Positions 11,240-19,281 of a stretch of DNA of 64,000 bases are shown here, piece by piece. The translations under genes and the position numbers were made by a program. Each line of letters begins with the position of its first letter. The stretch's first letter is position 1. The stretch comes from Jeotgalibacillus haloalkalitolerans (GTDB taxonomy: Bacteria > Bacillota > Bacilli > Bacillales > Jeotgalibacillaceae): the NCBI RefSeq assembly GCF_034427455.1, contig NZ_JAXQNN010000005.1, forward strand, positions 149,620 to 213,619, in the 5' to 3' direction. The notes below the pieces were generated by a model that saw only the letters and a list, made by a program, of their open reading frames with translations, had not been told where the DNA came from and searched no databases.

Positions 11240-12409
11240 ATGAAAAGACAAGGATCATTACTTGAAATTTTACTTGTGTCACTCCGTCTCGGATTAACTT
11301 CTTTCGGCGGGCCAATCGCCCACCTCGGTTATTTCAGAGATGAATATATTCAGAGAAGAAAATGGATGACTGATAAAACGTATGCTGACCTGGTTGCACT
11401 CAGTCAGTTCTTACCCGGACCTGCGAGTTCTCAGGTCGGAATCGGAATTGGGGTTATGCGGGGCGGCCTGCTCGGGGGTCTGATATCATTTATTGGCTTT
11501 ACCATGCCATCAGTCATCGTACTGATCATCTTCGCAATGATTGTATCAAGCTTTGACGTCTCAGACGCCGGCTGGCTCCAGGGTCTTAAGGTTGTCGCTG
11601 TTGCGGTTGTAGCGCATGCCATTATGGGAATGGCAAAAAATCTGACGCCCGACCTTCAGCGTAAAGCTATGGCACTTCTCGCGCTTTCTGTCACATTACT
11701 GTGGCAAACGACGATCAGTCAGGTCGTAGTCATTGTAATTGCCGGAATCGCAGGATTCTTTCTATTTAAAGGAGATACAACTGAAAAAAATCCTGAATTT
11801 ACATTCCCGGTATCTAAAAAGCTCGGCGCTGTCTTTCTTGCATTGTTCTTTGCACTCCTTGCCATTCTCCCTATTGCCCGGGAAATAACGACAGCAAACT
11901 GGATTGCAATGTTCGACAGCTTTTATCGTTCTGGTTCACTCGTATTCGGCGGCGGACACGTTGTACTTCCTTTACTGGAGCGTGAATTCGTCCCGACCGG
12001 CTGGCTGACTGAAGAAGAGTTCCTTGCAGGTTACGGTGCCGCACAGGCAGTTCCAGGTCCGTTATTTACATTCGCGGCTTACATTGGTGCTGTAATTGGC
12101 GGCTGGCAGGGCGGACTGCTTGCAACTGCAGCGATCTTCCTTCCTGCGTTCCTCCTCATTCTTGGAGCACTTCCATTCTGGAATGCTTTAAGAACAAACC
12201 CAAAAATGAAAGCAGCATTTATGGGTGTAAATGCAGCAGTTGTCGGCATTCTGATCTCAGCCTTCTACTTCCCGATCTGGACAAGCTCTATTCTGGAGCC
12301 GATCCACTTCGTACTGGCAGCATTTTTATTCAGCATGCTTGTGTTCTGGAAGCTTCCACCATGGGTTGTGGTGTTGACTGGTGCGGTTGCAGGGCTGTTG
12401 TTTCTGTAA
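11240..12409 (+). CDS. chrA: Chromate transporter ChrA (two-domain)
   Basis: Long-chain CHR family membrane protein of 389 residues, expected to expel chromate. Both homologous halves are present: the first begins LRLGLTSFGGPIAHLGYFRDEY with LSQFLPGPASSQVGI, the second has FYRSGSLVFGGGHVVLPLLERE and AAQAVPGPLFTFAAYIG. The paired FGG and PGP motifs are diagnostic of ChrA. About 10-12 membrane helices. Start ATG follows AAGAAGGGAG. Cotranscribed with the PadR regulator; ends before a bidirectional terminator. Some family members have no tested chromate function. Confidence 0.93.
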   Translation: MKRQGSLLEILLVSLRLGLTSFGGPIAHLGYFRDEYIQRRKWMTDKTYADLVALSQFLPGPASSQVGIGIGVMRGGLLGGLISFIGFTMPSVIVLIIFAMIVSSFDVSDAGWLQGLKVVAVAVVAHAIMGMAKNLTPDLQRKAMALLALSVTLLWQTTISQVVVIVIAGIAGFFLFKGDTTEKNPEFTFPVSKKLGAVFLALFFALLAILPIAREITTANWIAMFDSFYRSGSLVFGGGHVVLPLLEREFVPTGWLTEEEFLAGYGAAQAVPGPLFTFAAYIGAVIGGWQGGLLATAAIFLPAFLLILGALPFWNALRTNPKMKAAFMGVNAAVVGILISAFYFPIWTSSILEPIHFVLAAFLFSMLVFWKLPPWVVVLTGAVAGLLFL

Positions 12410-12471
12410 ATGAATAATAAGGATAATATTGTAAAGGTGATACAGTAACCTCCGTCCCCGCTGTATCGCAA

Positions 12472-12502
12472 AAAAGGAATCGCCCACCGGCGATTCCTTT
12501 TT
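12472..12502. terminator. Bidirectional terminator between chrA and ytxH-like gene
   Basis: GGAATCGCC / GGCGATTCC stem (12476-12484, 12489-12497) with A-run before and T-run after, so it can stop transcripts from both sides. Confidence 0.85.
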
Positions 12503-12510
12503 TACATTCT

Positions 12511-13059
12511 TTATTTATCGCGGCCTACATCACCCGGGATATCTCCCTGCGGTGTTGCGTCGACTGTGTTTTGGCTCTTTTTGTTCAGCTGGACAACAGA
12601 GTCGTTTGATGAGCCTGTTGATCCTGACTGTGAAGATACGCCTTCTTTGACTTCAGATCCTGCATCAGCAACCTGGCTGCCGATGTCTTTTGCATCTTCT
12701 GTAGCTTCCTTCGCTGTATCAACGATATCAGAAGCGCTGTCGCGGATAGCTTCTACCTGTGGCACGACATCTTCATTTACTTTTTCATATAGAGACTGTG
12801 CCTCGTTCATTGCATTTTTAAGCGTTGAGACAGCTGACTGGAAACGTCCTGACAGGTCATTTTTGAACTCGCCCGGATTATCTTTTACGTTGCGTACAAA
12901 GCCGCTTGTAGATGATCCGATGTTCTTACTTCCTGTTTTCACCTGTTCTCTTGTGTTTGTGTCAAGAAGTGCAACTGCAGCACCAACCGCTGCACCAACT
13001 AATACACCCATTAATAATTTGCTGCTGCCTTCATTTTTGCCGTTATAATTTTGTGCCAT
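12511..13059 (-). CDS. YtxH family general stress protein
   Basis: 182 residues. An N-terminal hydrophobic glycine/alanine-rich segment (LLMGVLVGAAVGAAVALL, about residues 15-32) is the YtxH hallmark; the remainder is a charged, probably coiled-coil region with many Asp, Glu and Ser (about 60-140) and a polar tail. Family function is unknown, but members are stress induced. Start ATG has AGGAGG 10 bases upstream. A sigma-B-type promoter lies 40 bases further upstream and a bidirectional terminator follows. Confidence 0.85.
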   Translation of the reverse strand: MAQNYNGKNEGSSKLLMGVLVGAAVGAAVALLDTNTREQVKTGSKNIGSSTSGFVRNVKDNPGEFKNDLSGRFQSAVSTLKNAMNEAQSLYEKVNEDVVPQVEAIRDSASDIVDTAKEATEDAKDIGSQVADAGSEVKEGVSSQSGSTGSSNDSVVQLNKKSQNTVDATPQGDIPGDVGRDK

Positions 13060-13099
13060 GGTTAAATAGCCTCCTAAGATGTTTTGTATATTTAGGAGT

Positions 13100-13124
13100 C
13101 TACCCTTCTGTTATTCATTTAAAC
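13100..13124 (-). promoter_or_regulatory. Candidate sigma-B promoter of the ytxH-like gene
   Basis: Minus strand GTTTAA, 13-base spacer, GGGTAG. Perfect -35 and 5 of 6 at -10 against the sigma-B consensus, correctly placed ahead of a family known to be stress induced. Confidence 0.65.
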
Positions 13125-13126
13125 AT

Positions 13127-13846
13127 TCAGACCGATTCTTTCAGCCTTGCCATCGCAAGCCATGTACCGAGCTCAGTTCTGCTGATACCAACGCCTACGT
13201 ACCCTGAAGCCATGAAATCTCTTTGTCTTTCTGTTTTATCAGTTCTGACAAAAATATATGAATCTTTATCAACAAAAAGCTTTTGTTTCAGCGGTTTGTA
13301 AAAAATATAGCGTGGCATATTACCATATTTCAATTTCACATCCACTACGACCATTTCCTGCTTGAACTTGTCACGCATGCTTGGCAGGTTTGACGGTGAG
13401 ACTGTACAGCAGACGTGTTCAAAGTATGGATTTGTGAATTTCAGTTCCTGCATGATCACTTTAGCCATTGTCTGCTGAAGACCGTTGCCGCGGTAATCAG
13501 GATCCACAAGTGAAATTTCCTGGTGTACAACCTTCATCTGTTCTTCATATGACAGTCCGAGATCCCTGCCCAGATTTTCTTCATCATCCCCCGGGAAAAG
13601 CAGTGCGCGGACCGCAATCAGCCGGTTTTCCACATACACCCCGACCAGGATGCCTCCTTCACCTAAGACATATTGTATTTCTTCATCTGTCAGCGGCTGA
13701 AGTGTTACCTGGTCTTCAAGCCCTGCAACAATTTTATGCTGAAATGCTTTGAATTCATCAAATTGATTATCCGTCAGCTGTCTCATGACATATTGTGTTT
13801 TCACGTTGTCAGATTTTCTGACAGCTTCTCCCTGATATAACTCCAT
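13127..13846 (-). CDS. GNAT family acetyltransferase
   Basis: 239 residues. A GNAT core is visible from GGILVGVYVENRLIAVRAL through HQEISLVDPDYRGNGLQQTMAKVIMQE, where the RGNGLQ stretch corresponds to the acetyl-CoA loop (Q/RxxGxG/A). The C-terminal 60 residues are an extension with no motif I recognise. ATG 13846 is used because AAAGGAGAT lies 7 bases upstream of it, inside the longer frame that could start at 13870. Substrate unknown. Divergent from the phosphodiesterase gene at 13929. Confidence 0.8.
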   Translation of the reverse strand: MELYQGEAVRKSDNVKTQYVMRQLTDNQFDEFKAFQHKIVAGLEDQVTLQPLTDEEIQYVLGEGGILVGVYVENRLIAVRALLFPGDDEENLGRDLGLSYEEQMKVVHQEISLVDPDYRGNGLQQTMAKVIMQELKFTNPYFEHVCCTVSPSNLPSMRDKFKQEMVVVDVKLKYGNMPRYIFYKPLKQKLFVDKDSYIFVRTDKTERQRDFMASGYVGVGISRTELGTWLAMARLKESV

Positions 13847-13928
13847 AAGTTGATCTCCTTTACGTTCCATCTGAATTAATTGATAATTAATGTTAGTTTA
13901 ACACGTTAAAATCAAAGGTGTGAAAGAT

Positions 13929-14426
13929 TTGAAAATCATTGTACTCTCAGATACGCACATGCCCAGAATGGCGAAGTCACTTCCACCCAGACTTTTAAAA
14001 GAATTAAATACAGTTGATTTGATTCTTCATACAGGGGACTTTAACACAATAGAAGTCCTCCATGAACTCGAACAGTTTGCGCCGGTGCTAGGCGTTGTGG
14101 GAAATGCAGATGATGAAGCTGTCCTTAAAGTGCTGCCTGAAAAACAGATTGTCGACGTCGGTTCATTTAAAATCGGGATGGTTCATGGTCACGGAAAAGG
14201 AAAAACGACTGAAAAAAGAGCCCTGGAAGCTTTTTCAGATGACAGGATTGATCTGCTGATCTACGGTCACTCGCATATTCCTTCTTTTAAAACAGTGAAT
14301 GGCCTGCAGGTCCTGAATCCGGGGTCCCCGACAGATAAAAGAAGACAGAAGCAGTTTTCTTTTGTCGTGTTGACGGTTGAGGATACGTTAGGTGTGGAAT
14401 TTATCTATTATGATAGTAAAAAATAG
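13929..14426 (+). CDS. Metallophosphoesterase, YsnB/MJ0936 type
   Basis: Calcineurin-like phosphodiesterase of 165 residues. Metal-binding motifs: SDTHMP (block I), HTGDF (block II), GNADD (block III), HGHG (block IV) and YGHSHIP (block V). Family members hydrolyse phosphodiesters in vitro; the physiological substrate is unknown. A TTG at 13929 is preferred over GTG 13920 because AAAGGTG is 8 bases before the TTG, giving MKIIVLSDTH as expected for the family. It precedes the hydroxyacid dehydrogenase by 11 bases, so the two are probably cotranscribed. Confidence 0.88.
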   Translation: MKIIVLSDTHMPRMAKSLPPRLLKELNTVDLILHTGDFNTIEVLHELEQFAPVLGVVGNADDEAVLKVLPEKQIVDVGSFKIGMVHGHGKGKTTEKRALEAFSDDRIDLLIYGHSHIPSFKTVNGLQVLNPGSPTDKRRQKQFSFVVLTVEDTLGVEFIYYDSKK

Positions 14427-14437
14427 GAGGAATTCAA

Positions 14438-15394
14438 ATGGAGAAAAAATTAGTGATTGCACATGACCTTGAAGAGAACCTGGTAAAGGCAGCTGAAGAA
14501 GCAGCTCCCGGTTGGACAGTCATAACCGGAAAAGATGAAGATCAGTGGGGGCCTCGCCTGAAAGATGCAACTGTAATTGCAGGATGGAAGAAAGCGATGA
14601 CACCTTACCTTGATCAGGCTGAAAATCTTGAGTGGATACAGTCCTGGAGTGCCGGGATCGACAGTCACCCGCTTGAAGCGTTTGAAAAGCATAATATTAA
14701 GCTGACAAGTGCAAACGGTGTTCATGCGTTTCCAATTGCTGAAACCATTTTTGCAATGATGCTTGGCTGGACCCGCCATATTCATACATACACCCGGCAG
14801 CAGCAAGAGAAAAAATGGCATCATGCCGGATTAAAGCTTGAATTGCACGGGAAGAAGCTTGCCCTATTAGGTGCCGGAGCAATCGGTAAGGAAACAGCTA
14901 AGATTGCTAAAGCATTTGGCATGGAAGTTGCAGGGTTCCGCAGAAGTGGTGAAAAGGAAGAGTATTTTGACGAAATGTATCAGCTTGATCAGCTTCATCA
15001 GGTTCTGCCTGACTGTGATTATATTGTCATTACATTACCACTTACAAAGGAAACAAACGGTCTATTTACTGCAGAAACATTTGAGCAGATGAAGCCGGAG
15101 AGTTTTCTTGTGAATATCGGACGTGGTGAAATTATTGATGAGAAAGCCATGGTTCAGGCGCTGAAGGAAGGGGAAATTGCTGGAGCAGGGCTTGATGTAT
15201 TTGCAACAGAACCGCTGCCTGAAGACAGCCCGCTGTGGGAAATGGACAATGTCATCGTCACCCCACACACAGCAGGGTCAACGGAATATTACAATGCCCG
15301 TGTGATCAGGGATATCCTGATTCCTAATCTGAAATCATTCATTAATGATGAGAAGCTGAGTGTGAATGTGGTGGATTACCAGAAGGGATATTAA
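14438..15394 (+). CDS. D-isomer specific 2-hydroxyacid dehydrogenase
   Basis: NAD(P)-dependent oxidoreductase of 318 residues. The Rossmann motif LLGAGAIGKETAKIAK lies at about residues 143-158. Catalytic residues fit the family: Arg in NIGRGEIID, Glu in FATEPLPEDSPLW and His in VTPHTAG. The closest subgroup is the glyoxylate/hydroxypyruvate reductase-like or YoaD/YvcT-like set; exact substrate cannot be told. Start ATG follows TAGGAGGAATTCAA. Followed by a GC-rich repeat and then a terminator, with no obvious terminator before the repeat. Confidence 0.9.
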   Translation: MEKKLVIAHDLEENLVKAAEEAAPGWTVITGKDEDQWGPRLKDATVIAGWKKAMTPYLDQAENLEWIQSWSAGIDSHPLEAFEKHNIKLTSANGVHAFPIAETIFAMMLGWTRHIHTYTRQQQEKKWHHAGLKLELHGKKLALLGAGAIGKETAKIAKAFGMEVAGFRRSGEKEEYFDEMYQLDQLHQVLPDCDYIVITLPLTKETNGLFTAETFEQMKPESFLVNIGRGEIIDEKAMVQALKEGEIAGAGLDVFATEPLPEDSPLWEMDNVIVTPHTAGSTEYYNARVIRDILIPNLKSFINDEKLSVNVVDYQKGY

Positions 15395-15419
15395 ATACAC
15401 TTTATTATATTGGCTGATG

Positions 15420-15548
15420 CTTTCCGCTTCAGGGGGACGCTTTCCGTCGGTGGACCGTTTTTTGGTCCTGTCCTTGAGCCCGCAGGCTTCGCCATGGCCT
15501 CACACGTCCCTTCCTGCGAGCCGCCCCCTTATGCTCCAATCACCAGCT
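15420..15548 (+). repeat. GC-rich interspersed repeat, copy 1
   Basis: About 130 bases much richer in GC than the surroundings, with the family landmarks GGGACGCTTTCCG, GCCCGCAGGCTTCGCC, CCTCACACGTCC and GAGCCGCC..TGCTCC. Contains internal short inverted repeats. Five other copies occur at 29.8, 37.2, 47.8, 49.5 and 57.3 kb, always intergenic. Confidence 0.85.
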
Positions 15549-15585
15549 GTGCAGAAACAACAATGGACTTTAACAAAGCGTAAAT

Positions 15586-15630
15586 AAAAAACCTGAACAT
15601 CCAGTGAAATTCGGATGTTCAGGTTTTTTA
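15586..15630. terminator. Bidirectional terminator
   Basis: Stem AAACCTGAACATCC / GGATGTTCAGGTTT with A-run and T-run on its two sides, lying between the hydroxyacid dehydrogenase and the convergent rhodanese gene. Confidence 0.85.
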
Positions 15631-15637
15631 AGTTGAA

Positions 15638-15934
15638 TTATTCAGTCTTCCCCTGCCAGTTCATCATGCCGCCTGACATATTGGTTACGCTGTAGCCCTG
15701 TCCTTCAAGATACTGCGTGCCCATTGTGCTGCGGCCGCCTGATGCACAGACAACGATATACTCTTTCGATTTATCCAGCTCCTGCTTACGGAATTCAAGC
15801 AGGCCGAGCGGGATGTTTACTGCACCGGGAATCTTCCCGCCTTTTACTTCTTCCGCTTCTCTTACATCCAGAATATGAAGCTCTTCATTTGCATTTAACT
15901 TCTGTTCTACTTCAGTTGGCATAATTGATTTCAT
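15638..15934 (-). CDS. Rhodanese-like sulfurtransferase (active-site Cys present)
   Basis: Single-domain rhodanese of 98 residues. LDVREAEEVKGGKIPGAVNIPLG is the entry signature and the active-site loop CASGGRS carries the catalytic Cys that forms the persulfide. ATG 15934 is used because GGAGG is 8 bases ahead; an ATG at 15949 overlaps that signal. Second gene of a two-gene operon, starting just before the upstream stop (15936 region), so translation is coupled. The operon promoter carries a CstR/CsoR-like operator, which points to persulfide or sulfide detoxification. Confidence 0.93.
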   Translation of the reverse strand: MKSIMPTEVEQKLNANEELHILDVREAEEVKGGKIPGAVNIPLGLLEFRKQELDKSKEYIVVCASGGRSTMGTQYLEGQGYSVTNMSGGMMNWQGKTE

Positions 15935-15935
15935 T

Positions 15936-16307
15936 TTAATAACCTCCACATTTTTTTAATTTAACTACTCCAGCCTCAGACTTCTGGAGGAGAGTCATTT
16001 TATTGACCATGTACCCTTTGCTTTTCAGAAAACGGATTCCAAGCTTCAGGTCTACATGATCTGATGCGATGACATGTATATTTTCTTTCGGCAATTCTTT
16101 ATAAAATCGTTTCAGGTAAGCATATGGAATATGCTGAAACGGGGAAAATCTGTTTACGGTTGAATCGTTATATGGCCTTAAGTCAACAACCACTTCTGAC
16201 TGGTTCATCTGGTCTTCAGGTACACACTCTACACCGTTTACAGGGGCATAGCGTTTATAAATTGAAATGAGTGCAATGACGATTGCTGCAATGAGTAATA
16301 ATTCCAC
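15936..16307 (-). CDS. Membrane-anchored rhodanese-like protein without catalytic Cys
   Basis: 123 residues. A single N-terminal membrane helix (LLLIAAIVIALISIY, about residues 3-17) precedes a rhodanese-like fold: EVVVDLRPYNDS corresponds to the LDVRE entry motif and VIASDHVDLKLGIRFLKSKGY to the active-site loop and following helix, but the position expected for the catalytic Cys is Ser/Asp. Thus a degenerate, probably binding-only domain. The only cysteines are one near residue 28 and one in the tail (KKCGGY). First gene of the operon with the active rhodanese. Confidence 0.75.
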   Translation of the reverse strand: MELLLIAAIVIALISIYKRYAPVNGVECVPEDQMNQSEVVVDLRPYNDSTVNRFSPFQHIPYAYLKRFYKELPKENIHVIASDHVDLKLGIRFLKSKGYMVNKMTLLQKSEAGVVKLKKCGGY

Positions 16308-16339
16308 TCCAACACCACCTCTTAAAGTTTACATTGATT

Positions 16340-16368
16340 ATATTATACCCCCAGGGGCATATAGTCAA
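16340..16368 (-). promoter_or_regulatory. Promoter of the rhodanese operon with CstR-type operator in the spacer
   Basis: Minus strand TTGACT, exactly 17 bases, TAATAT: a near-consensus sigma-A promoter. The spacer contains the pseudo-palindrome which on the plus strand reads ATACCCCCAGGGGCAT (16345-16360), of the C-tract/G-tract type bound by CsoR-family regulators; the sulfur-responsive member CstR controls rhodanese genes in other Bacillota. No regulator gene of this family is in the window. Confidence 0.7.
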
Positions 16369-16437
16369 GCGGAAAGTTTTTGCGTATTAACCCTTTTTTC
16401 TTCTATACTGTTAGTAGAAATTTCAGGAGGTCAAACG

Positions 16438-16812
16438 ATGAAATTATGGATCAACCGAATTAGCTCAATTCTCACACTTGCTGCACTTACCATGGTATTC
16501 GTGCGGTTTTTCTTTCCGGATGTCACGCCGTTTCTGACAACGGGCATACTTTTTATTCTATTCTTTGTCTTTTTAGCCGTATCTATTGTAACCTTTGATC
16601 CAAAAGCCTCAAAGCGTGACGAACTGGTCGGTCTGCCGGTGACTATTTATTTTTCGGTTCTGGTCGTATTTCTGCAGTTGATCGGTGGCAAAACGGATAC
16701 CCCGCTCAGCATTGATCAGCCTTTTTTATGGATCGCGATTGCCCTCGGGATATGGCTTGATATTAAAAGAACCCGAAAAAATAAGAAAGACAGAGAAAAA
16801 AGCGCCGCATAG
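16438..16812 (+). CDS. Small integral membrane protein, unknown function
   Basis: 124 residues with four hydrophobic segments (about 8-28, 32-54, 62-82 and 93-110) and a basic C-terminal tail (KRTRKNKKDREKS). I do not recognise a family. The start is ATG 16438, directly after CAGGAGGTCAAACG; the frame is open further upstream but that part crosses the divergent rhodanese promoter and is not coding. Its stop codon lies inside the bidirectional terminator. Its own promoter must lie in the region shared with the rhodanese operon. Confidence 0.8.
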   Translation: MKLWINRISSILTLAALTMVFVRFFFPDVTPFLTTGILFILFFVFLAVSIVTFDPKASKRDELVGLPVTIYFSVLVVFLQLIGGKTDTPLSIDQPFLWIAIALGIWLDIKRTRKNKKDREKSAA

Positions 16813-16822
16813 GCGCTTTTTT
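16797..16822. terminator. Bidirectional terminator
   Basis: AAAAGCGCC / GGCGCTTTT stem with a 5-base loop, overlapping the stop of the small membrane protein and adjoining the stop of the convergent GNAT gene. Confidence 0.85.
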
Positions 16823-17361
16823 CAATCTGCGTATATTGAATAAATCAAATGATCTGTCCATTCGCCGTTTTCATGAATAAACTTTTTCCGTGTGCACTCA
16901 TATGCCATCCCGGCTTTTTCTGCTGTTTTAACAGAGGCCGTATTATCTAAATTGATCTGAGCTTCCAGTCTGTGCAGGTTCAGCTTTTCAAATGCCATGC
17001 GGATGAGCCCTTTAAGACTTTCTGTTCCGTAGCCCTCTCCCCAAAACTGGTTATGCAATGCGTAACCACCAGAAGCCCACTGTGTGTCGTCACGCTGTAA
17101 AATCAGCATATCAACGTGACCCAGTAACGTCTGGTCCTCTTTCCTCACAACTGCAAAGACATAAATATGATCGTCTTCTGCCCATTTATCAAAACGTTCA
17201 ATTTTCTCTTCAAATAGATCCGCGGTAAATCCGGTCAGATCAATATACCCCTCATCATATTGATGCTGAGAAGGCTGTCTGCTGCTGATCTGCTTCTTGT
17301 ATTCTTCAAAGTCTTCTTTTTCAAACGGTCTTAACAGGATTCTTTCCATTTCTAATTTCAT
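16822..17361 (-). CDS. RimJ/RimL-type GNAT acetyltransferase
   Basis: 179 residues, GNAT family of the ribosomal-protein/aminoglycoside acetyltransferase-like subgroup. Typical pattern: ERILLRPFEKEDFEEY at the N-terminus, LLGHVDMLIL, then GYALHNQFWGEGYGTESLKGLIRMAFE with the acetyl-CoA loop, and NTASVKTAEKAGM. ATG 17361 is preceded by AGAGGTGAT; the longer frame to 17388 is rejected for lack of a signal. Divergent from the EamA transporter. Substrate not predictable. Confidence 0.88.
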   Translation of the reverse strand: MKLEMERILLRPFEKEDFEEYKKQISSRQPSQHQYDEGYIDLTGFTADLFEEKIERFDKWAEDDHIYVFAVVRKEDQTLLGHVDMLILQRDDTQWASGGYALHNQFWGEGYGTESLKGLIRMAFEKLNLHRLEAQINLDNTASVKTAEKAGMAYECTRKKFIHENGEWTDHLIYSIYAD

Positions 17362-17430
17362 ACAATCACCTCTTACAGATCTGACCATTTACCCTTATAC
17401 TGAGAAGAAAAGAAAATCCAGGTGAGTTTG

Positions 17431-18300
17431 ATGAGATCTGCTTCTATTTTATTTGTATTGTTTGCTGCTGTCCTTTGGGGGACGACCGGGACAGCTCAGT
17501 CGTTTGCACCTGCTGGTACGCACCCTGTTGCATTCGGCGCCTTCAGATTATGTATTGGCGGTGCAGCACTCCTGCTATTTTCAATTTTGCAGCGGAATTT
17601 TTCTATTTCCGGCTGGCCGCTCCAGTCATTAATCGCTGCTGCATTATGTATGGCTTTTTATCAGCCTTTTTTCTTTTCAGCTGTCCTGATGACAGGTGTG
17701 GCAGTCGGGACCGTAACAGCCATCGGTTCTGCACCGATCATTGCCGGTCTGCTTGAATGGCTGTTGTATAAAAGAATCCCTGACAGTAAATGGTGGCTCG
17801 CGACAATGACCGCGATCACAGGTTGTGTATTGCTGTTTGCTAACCCCGAAGCCATTACGGTTGATCCGGTCGGCATGCTGCTGGCGCTTGGTGCAGGCAC
17901 AGCCTTTGCAACATACACCATTGTCAGCAAGGAACTATTAAATACGCACCCTCCTGACACTGTCACAGCGGTCGTATTCACGATTGCTGCGATCATACTT
18001 GCCCCGGCCCTGCTGTTCTTTGATCTGAGCTGGATTGCAACACCGGCGGGCATCGGTACAGGCCTTTATATCGGTATCATCGCAACTGCACTCGCTTATT
18101 TAATGTTTGCGAGAGGTCTTAAAGGAATCAAATCGTCCACTGCGGTTACACTCTCACTCGCAGAGCCGATGACAGCTGCGCTTTTAGGCGTCATGCTGGT
18201 TGGTGAAGCACTGTCTCTGCTCTCATGGACGGGCGTTTTACTGCTCATGATGTCGATCGTCATCCTGTCTTTCAAGCGAAAAACAGAAGCAAGGGTATGA
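17431..18300 (+). CDS. EamA family (DMT) transporter
   Basis: 289 residues with ten predicted membrane helices and two EamA repeats (residues about 5-137 and 148-283). LWGTTGTAQSFAP and the end-of-repeat pattern AEPMTAALLGVMLVGEALS are typical of metabolite/drug exporters. ATG 17431 is taken because AGGTGA is 5 bases upstream; GTG 17422 is inside that signal. Substrate unknown. The stop lies inside the following terminator stem. Confidence 0.88.
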   Translation: MRSASILFVLFAAVLWGTTGTAQSFAPAGTHPVAFGAFRLCIGGAALLLFSILQRNFSISGWPLQSLIAAALCMAFYQPFFFSAVLMTGVAVGTVTAIGSAPIIAGLLEWLLYKRIPDSKWWLATMTAITGCVLLFANPEAITVDPVGMLLALGAGTAFATYTIVSKELLNTHPPDTVTAVVFTIAAIILAPALLFFDLSWIATPAGIGTGLYIGIIATALAYLMFARGLKGIKSSTAVTLSLAEPMTAALLGVMLVGEALSLLSWTGVLLLMMSIVILSFKRKTEARV

Positions 18301-18320
18301 CAGACCCTGCTTCTGTTTTA
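18280..18320 (+). terminator. Terminator overlapping the EamA gene stop
   Basis: AAAACAGAAGCAAGGG pairs with CCCTGCTTCTGTTTT downstream (one bulged A), enclosing the stop codon and followed by a short T-rich run. Likely also serves the convergent oxidoreductase gene. Confidence 0.75.
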
Positions 18321-18324
18321 TTAC

Positions 18325-19281
18325 TTATTGCTGCCGGTAAGCAAGCTCATTTACCTTTGTCAGCCTGCGCATATCCTGCCTCGTGATAAACGGGAACTGT
18401 CCTTTTCCAATCTGTGATGCCCATTGTGACATGGCATTTGGAAGACCTTCAGGCAGCACAGCTTCCTTCCATTCACCGTCAGTCTCAGCGTTTTTATAAC
18501 GCGCCTGTTTATCCTCCACCAGATAAACTCCCTCAGAGCCGTGAATTTCAAGTTGAAATAATCCGCTTGTGACAAATCCTGTTTCAAGGACAGCCATCTG
18601 ACCGCTTTCATATTTCACAAGCACCGCTGACTGATCATCGACTTCATGACCGTATACGTGCTGGAACATCGCTTTCACTTCAACCGGTTCGCCACACAGG
18701 CGGTTGGCAAGATAGATCGGATGGGCACCGAGGTCAATCAGTGAACCGCCGGCGGTCCCTTCCTGCTTTAGGAAATGAGGAGGAAGCCACCCTTTCCCGC
18801 CGTCTTTTGGCACTGCACCATCATGCGCCACGCGGCATCGGACAGATGAGATTTTGCCCAGCTTTCCTTCATCAGCCAGCTGCTGACCATACAGGTAATA
18901 ATCTGCTGAAAGCCTTGGCAGGGAAAGCATCAGATGAACGCCTGCCTGATCGACAGCCCGAAAGATTTCCTCACATTCACTTTCAGTCAGACCGAGTACC
19001 TTTTCAGAAAAAATATGCTTGCCATGAGCAGCTGCTTTCAGGATGATTTCCTTGTGCATTGTCGTCGGCGTATCCACAATGACACCATCAATCTCCTGAT
19101 CGGACAGGACATCATCAAGCGCTGCTATAAAGGGGATGCCCTGCTCATTTGCCCAGGCTTCCCCTCTTTCACGATCTTCATCCCAAATTGCTGCTACTTC
19201 AATATCCGGGTTATTTAACGCTTCCTTTATGTAATCATCTGCATGCACGTGCCAGCGGCTCAACATAGCGATTTTAATCAT
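18325..19281 (-). CDS. Gfo/Idh/MocA family oxidoreductase
   Basis: 318 residues, NAD(P)-dependent sugar or polyol dehydrogenase-like. N-terminal Rossmann part MIKIAMLSRWHVHADDYI with DGVIVDTPTTMHKEIILKAAAHGKHIFSEKVLG, where EK corresponds to the conserved E-K-P region (Pro replaced by Val here); the C-terminal part has GGSLIDLGAHPIYLA, with the catalytic Asp-His motif. ATG 19281 follows AAGGAAGGTG. It overlaps the 3' end of the GNAT gene by 8 bases, so the two are coupled. The Pro-to-Val change is a small family deviation. Confidence 0.9.
   Translation of the reverse strand: MIKIAMLSRWHVHADDYIKEALNNPDIEVAAIWDEDRERGEAWANEQGIPFIAALDDVLSDQEIDGVIVDTPTTMHKEIILKAAAHGKHIFSEKVLGLTESECEEIFRAVDQAGVHLMLSLPRLSADYYLYGQQLADEGKLGKISSVRCRVAHDGAVPKDGGKGWLPPHFLKQEGTAGGSLIDLGAHPIYLANRLCGEPVEVKAMFQHVYGHEVDDQSAVLVKYESGQMAVLETGFVTSGLFQLEIHGSEGVYLVEDKQARYKNAETDGEWKEAVLPEGLPNAMSQWASQIGKGQFPFITRQDMRRLTKVNELAYRQQ

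Noticed and set aside
13920..13928. GTG 13920 as the start of the phosphoesterase
   Set aside because: It overlaps the AAAGGTG ribosome site; TTG 13929 is correctly spaced and gives the family N-terminus.
15420..15548. Structured regulatory RNA or riboswitch in the GC-rich repeats
   Set aside because: Copies occur after genes and in both orientations with no consistent downstream gene, so a cis-regulatory role is not supported.
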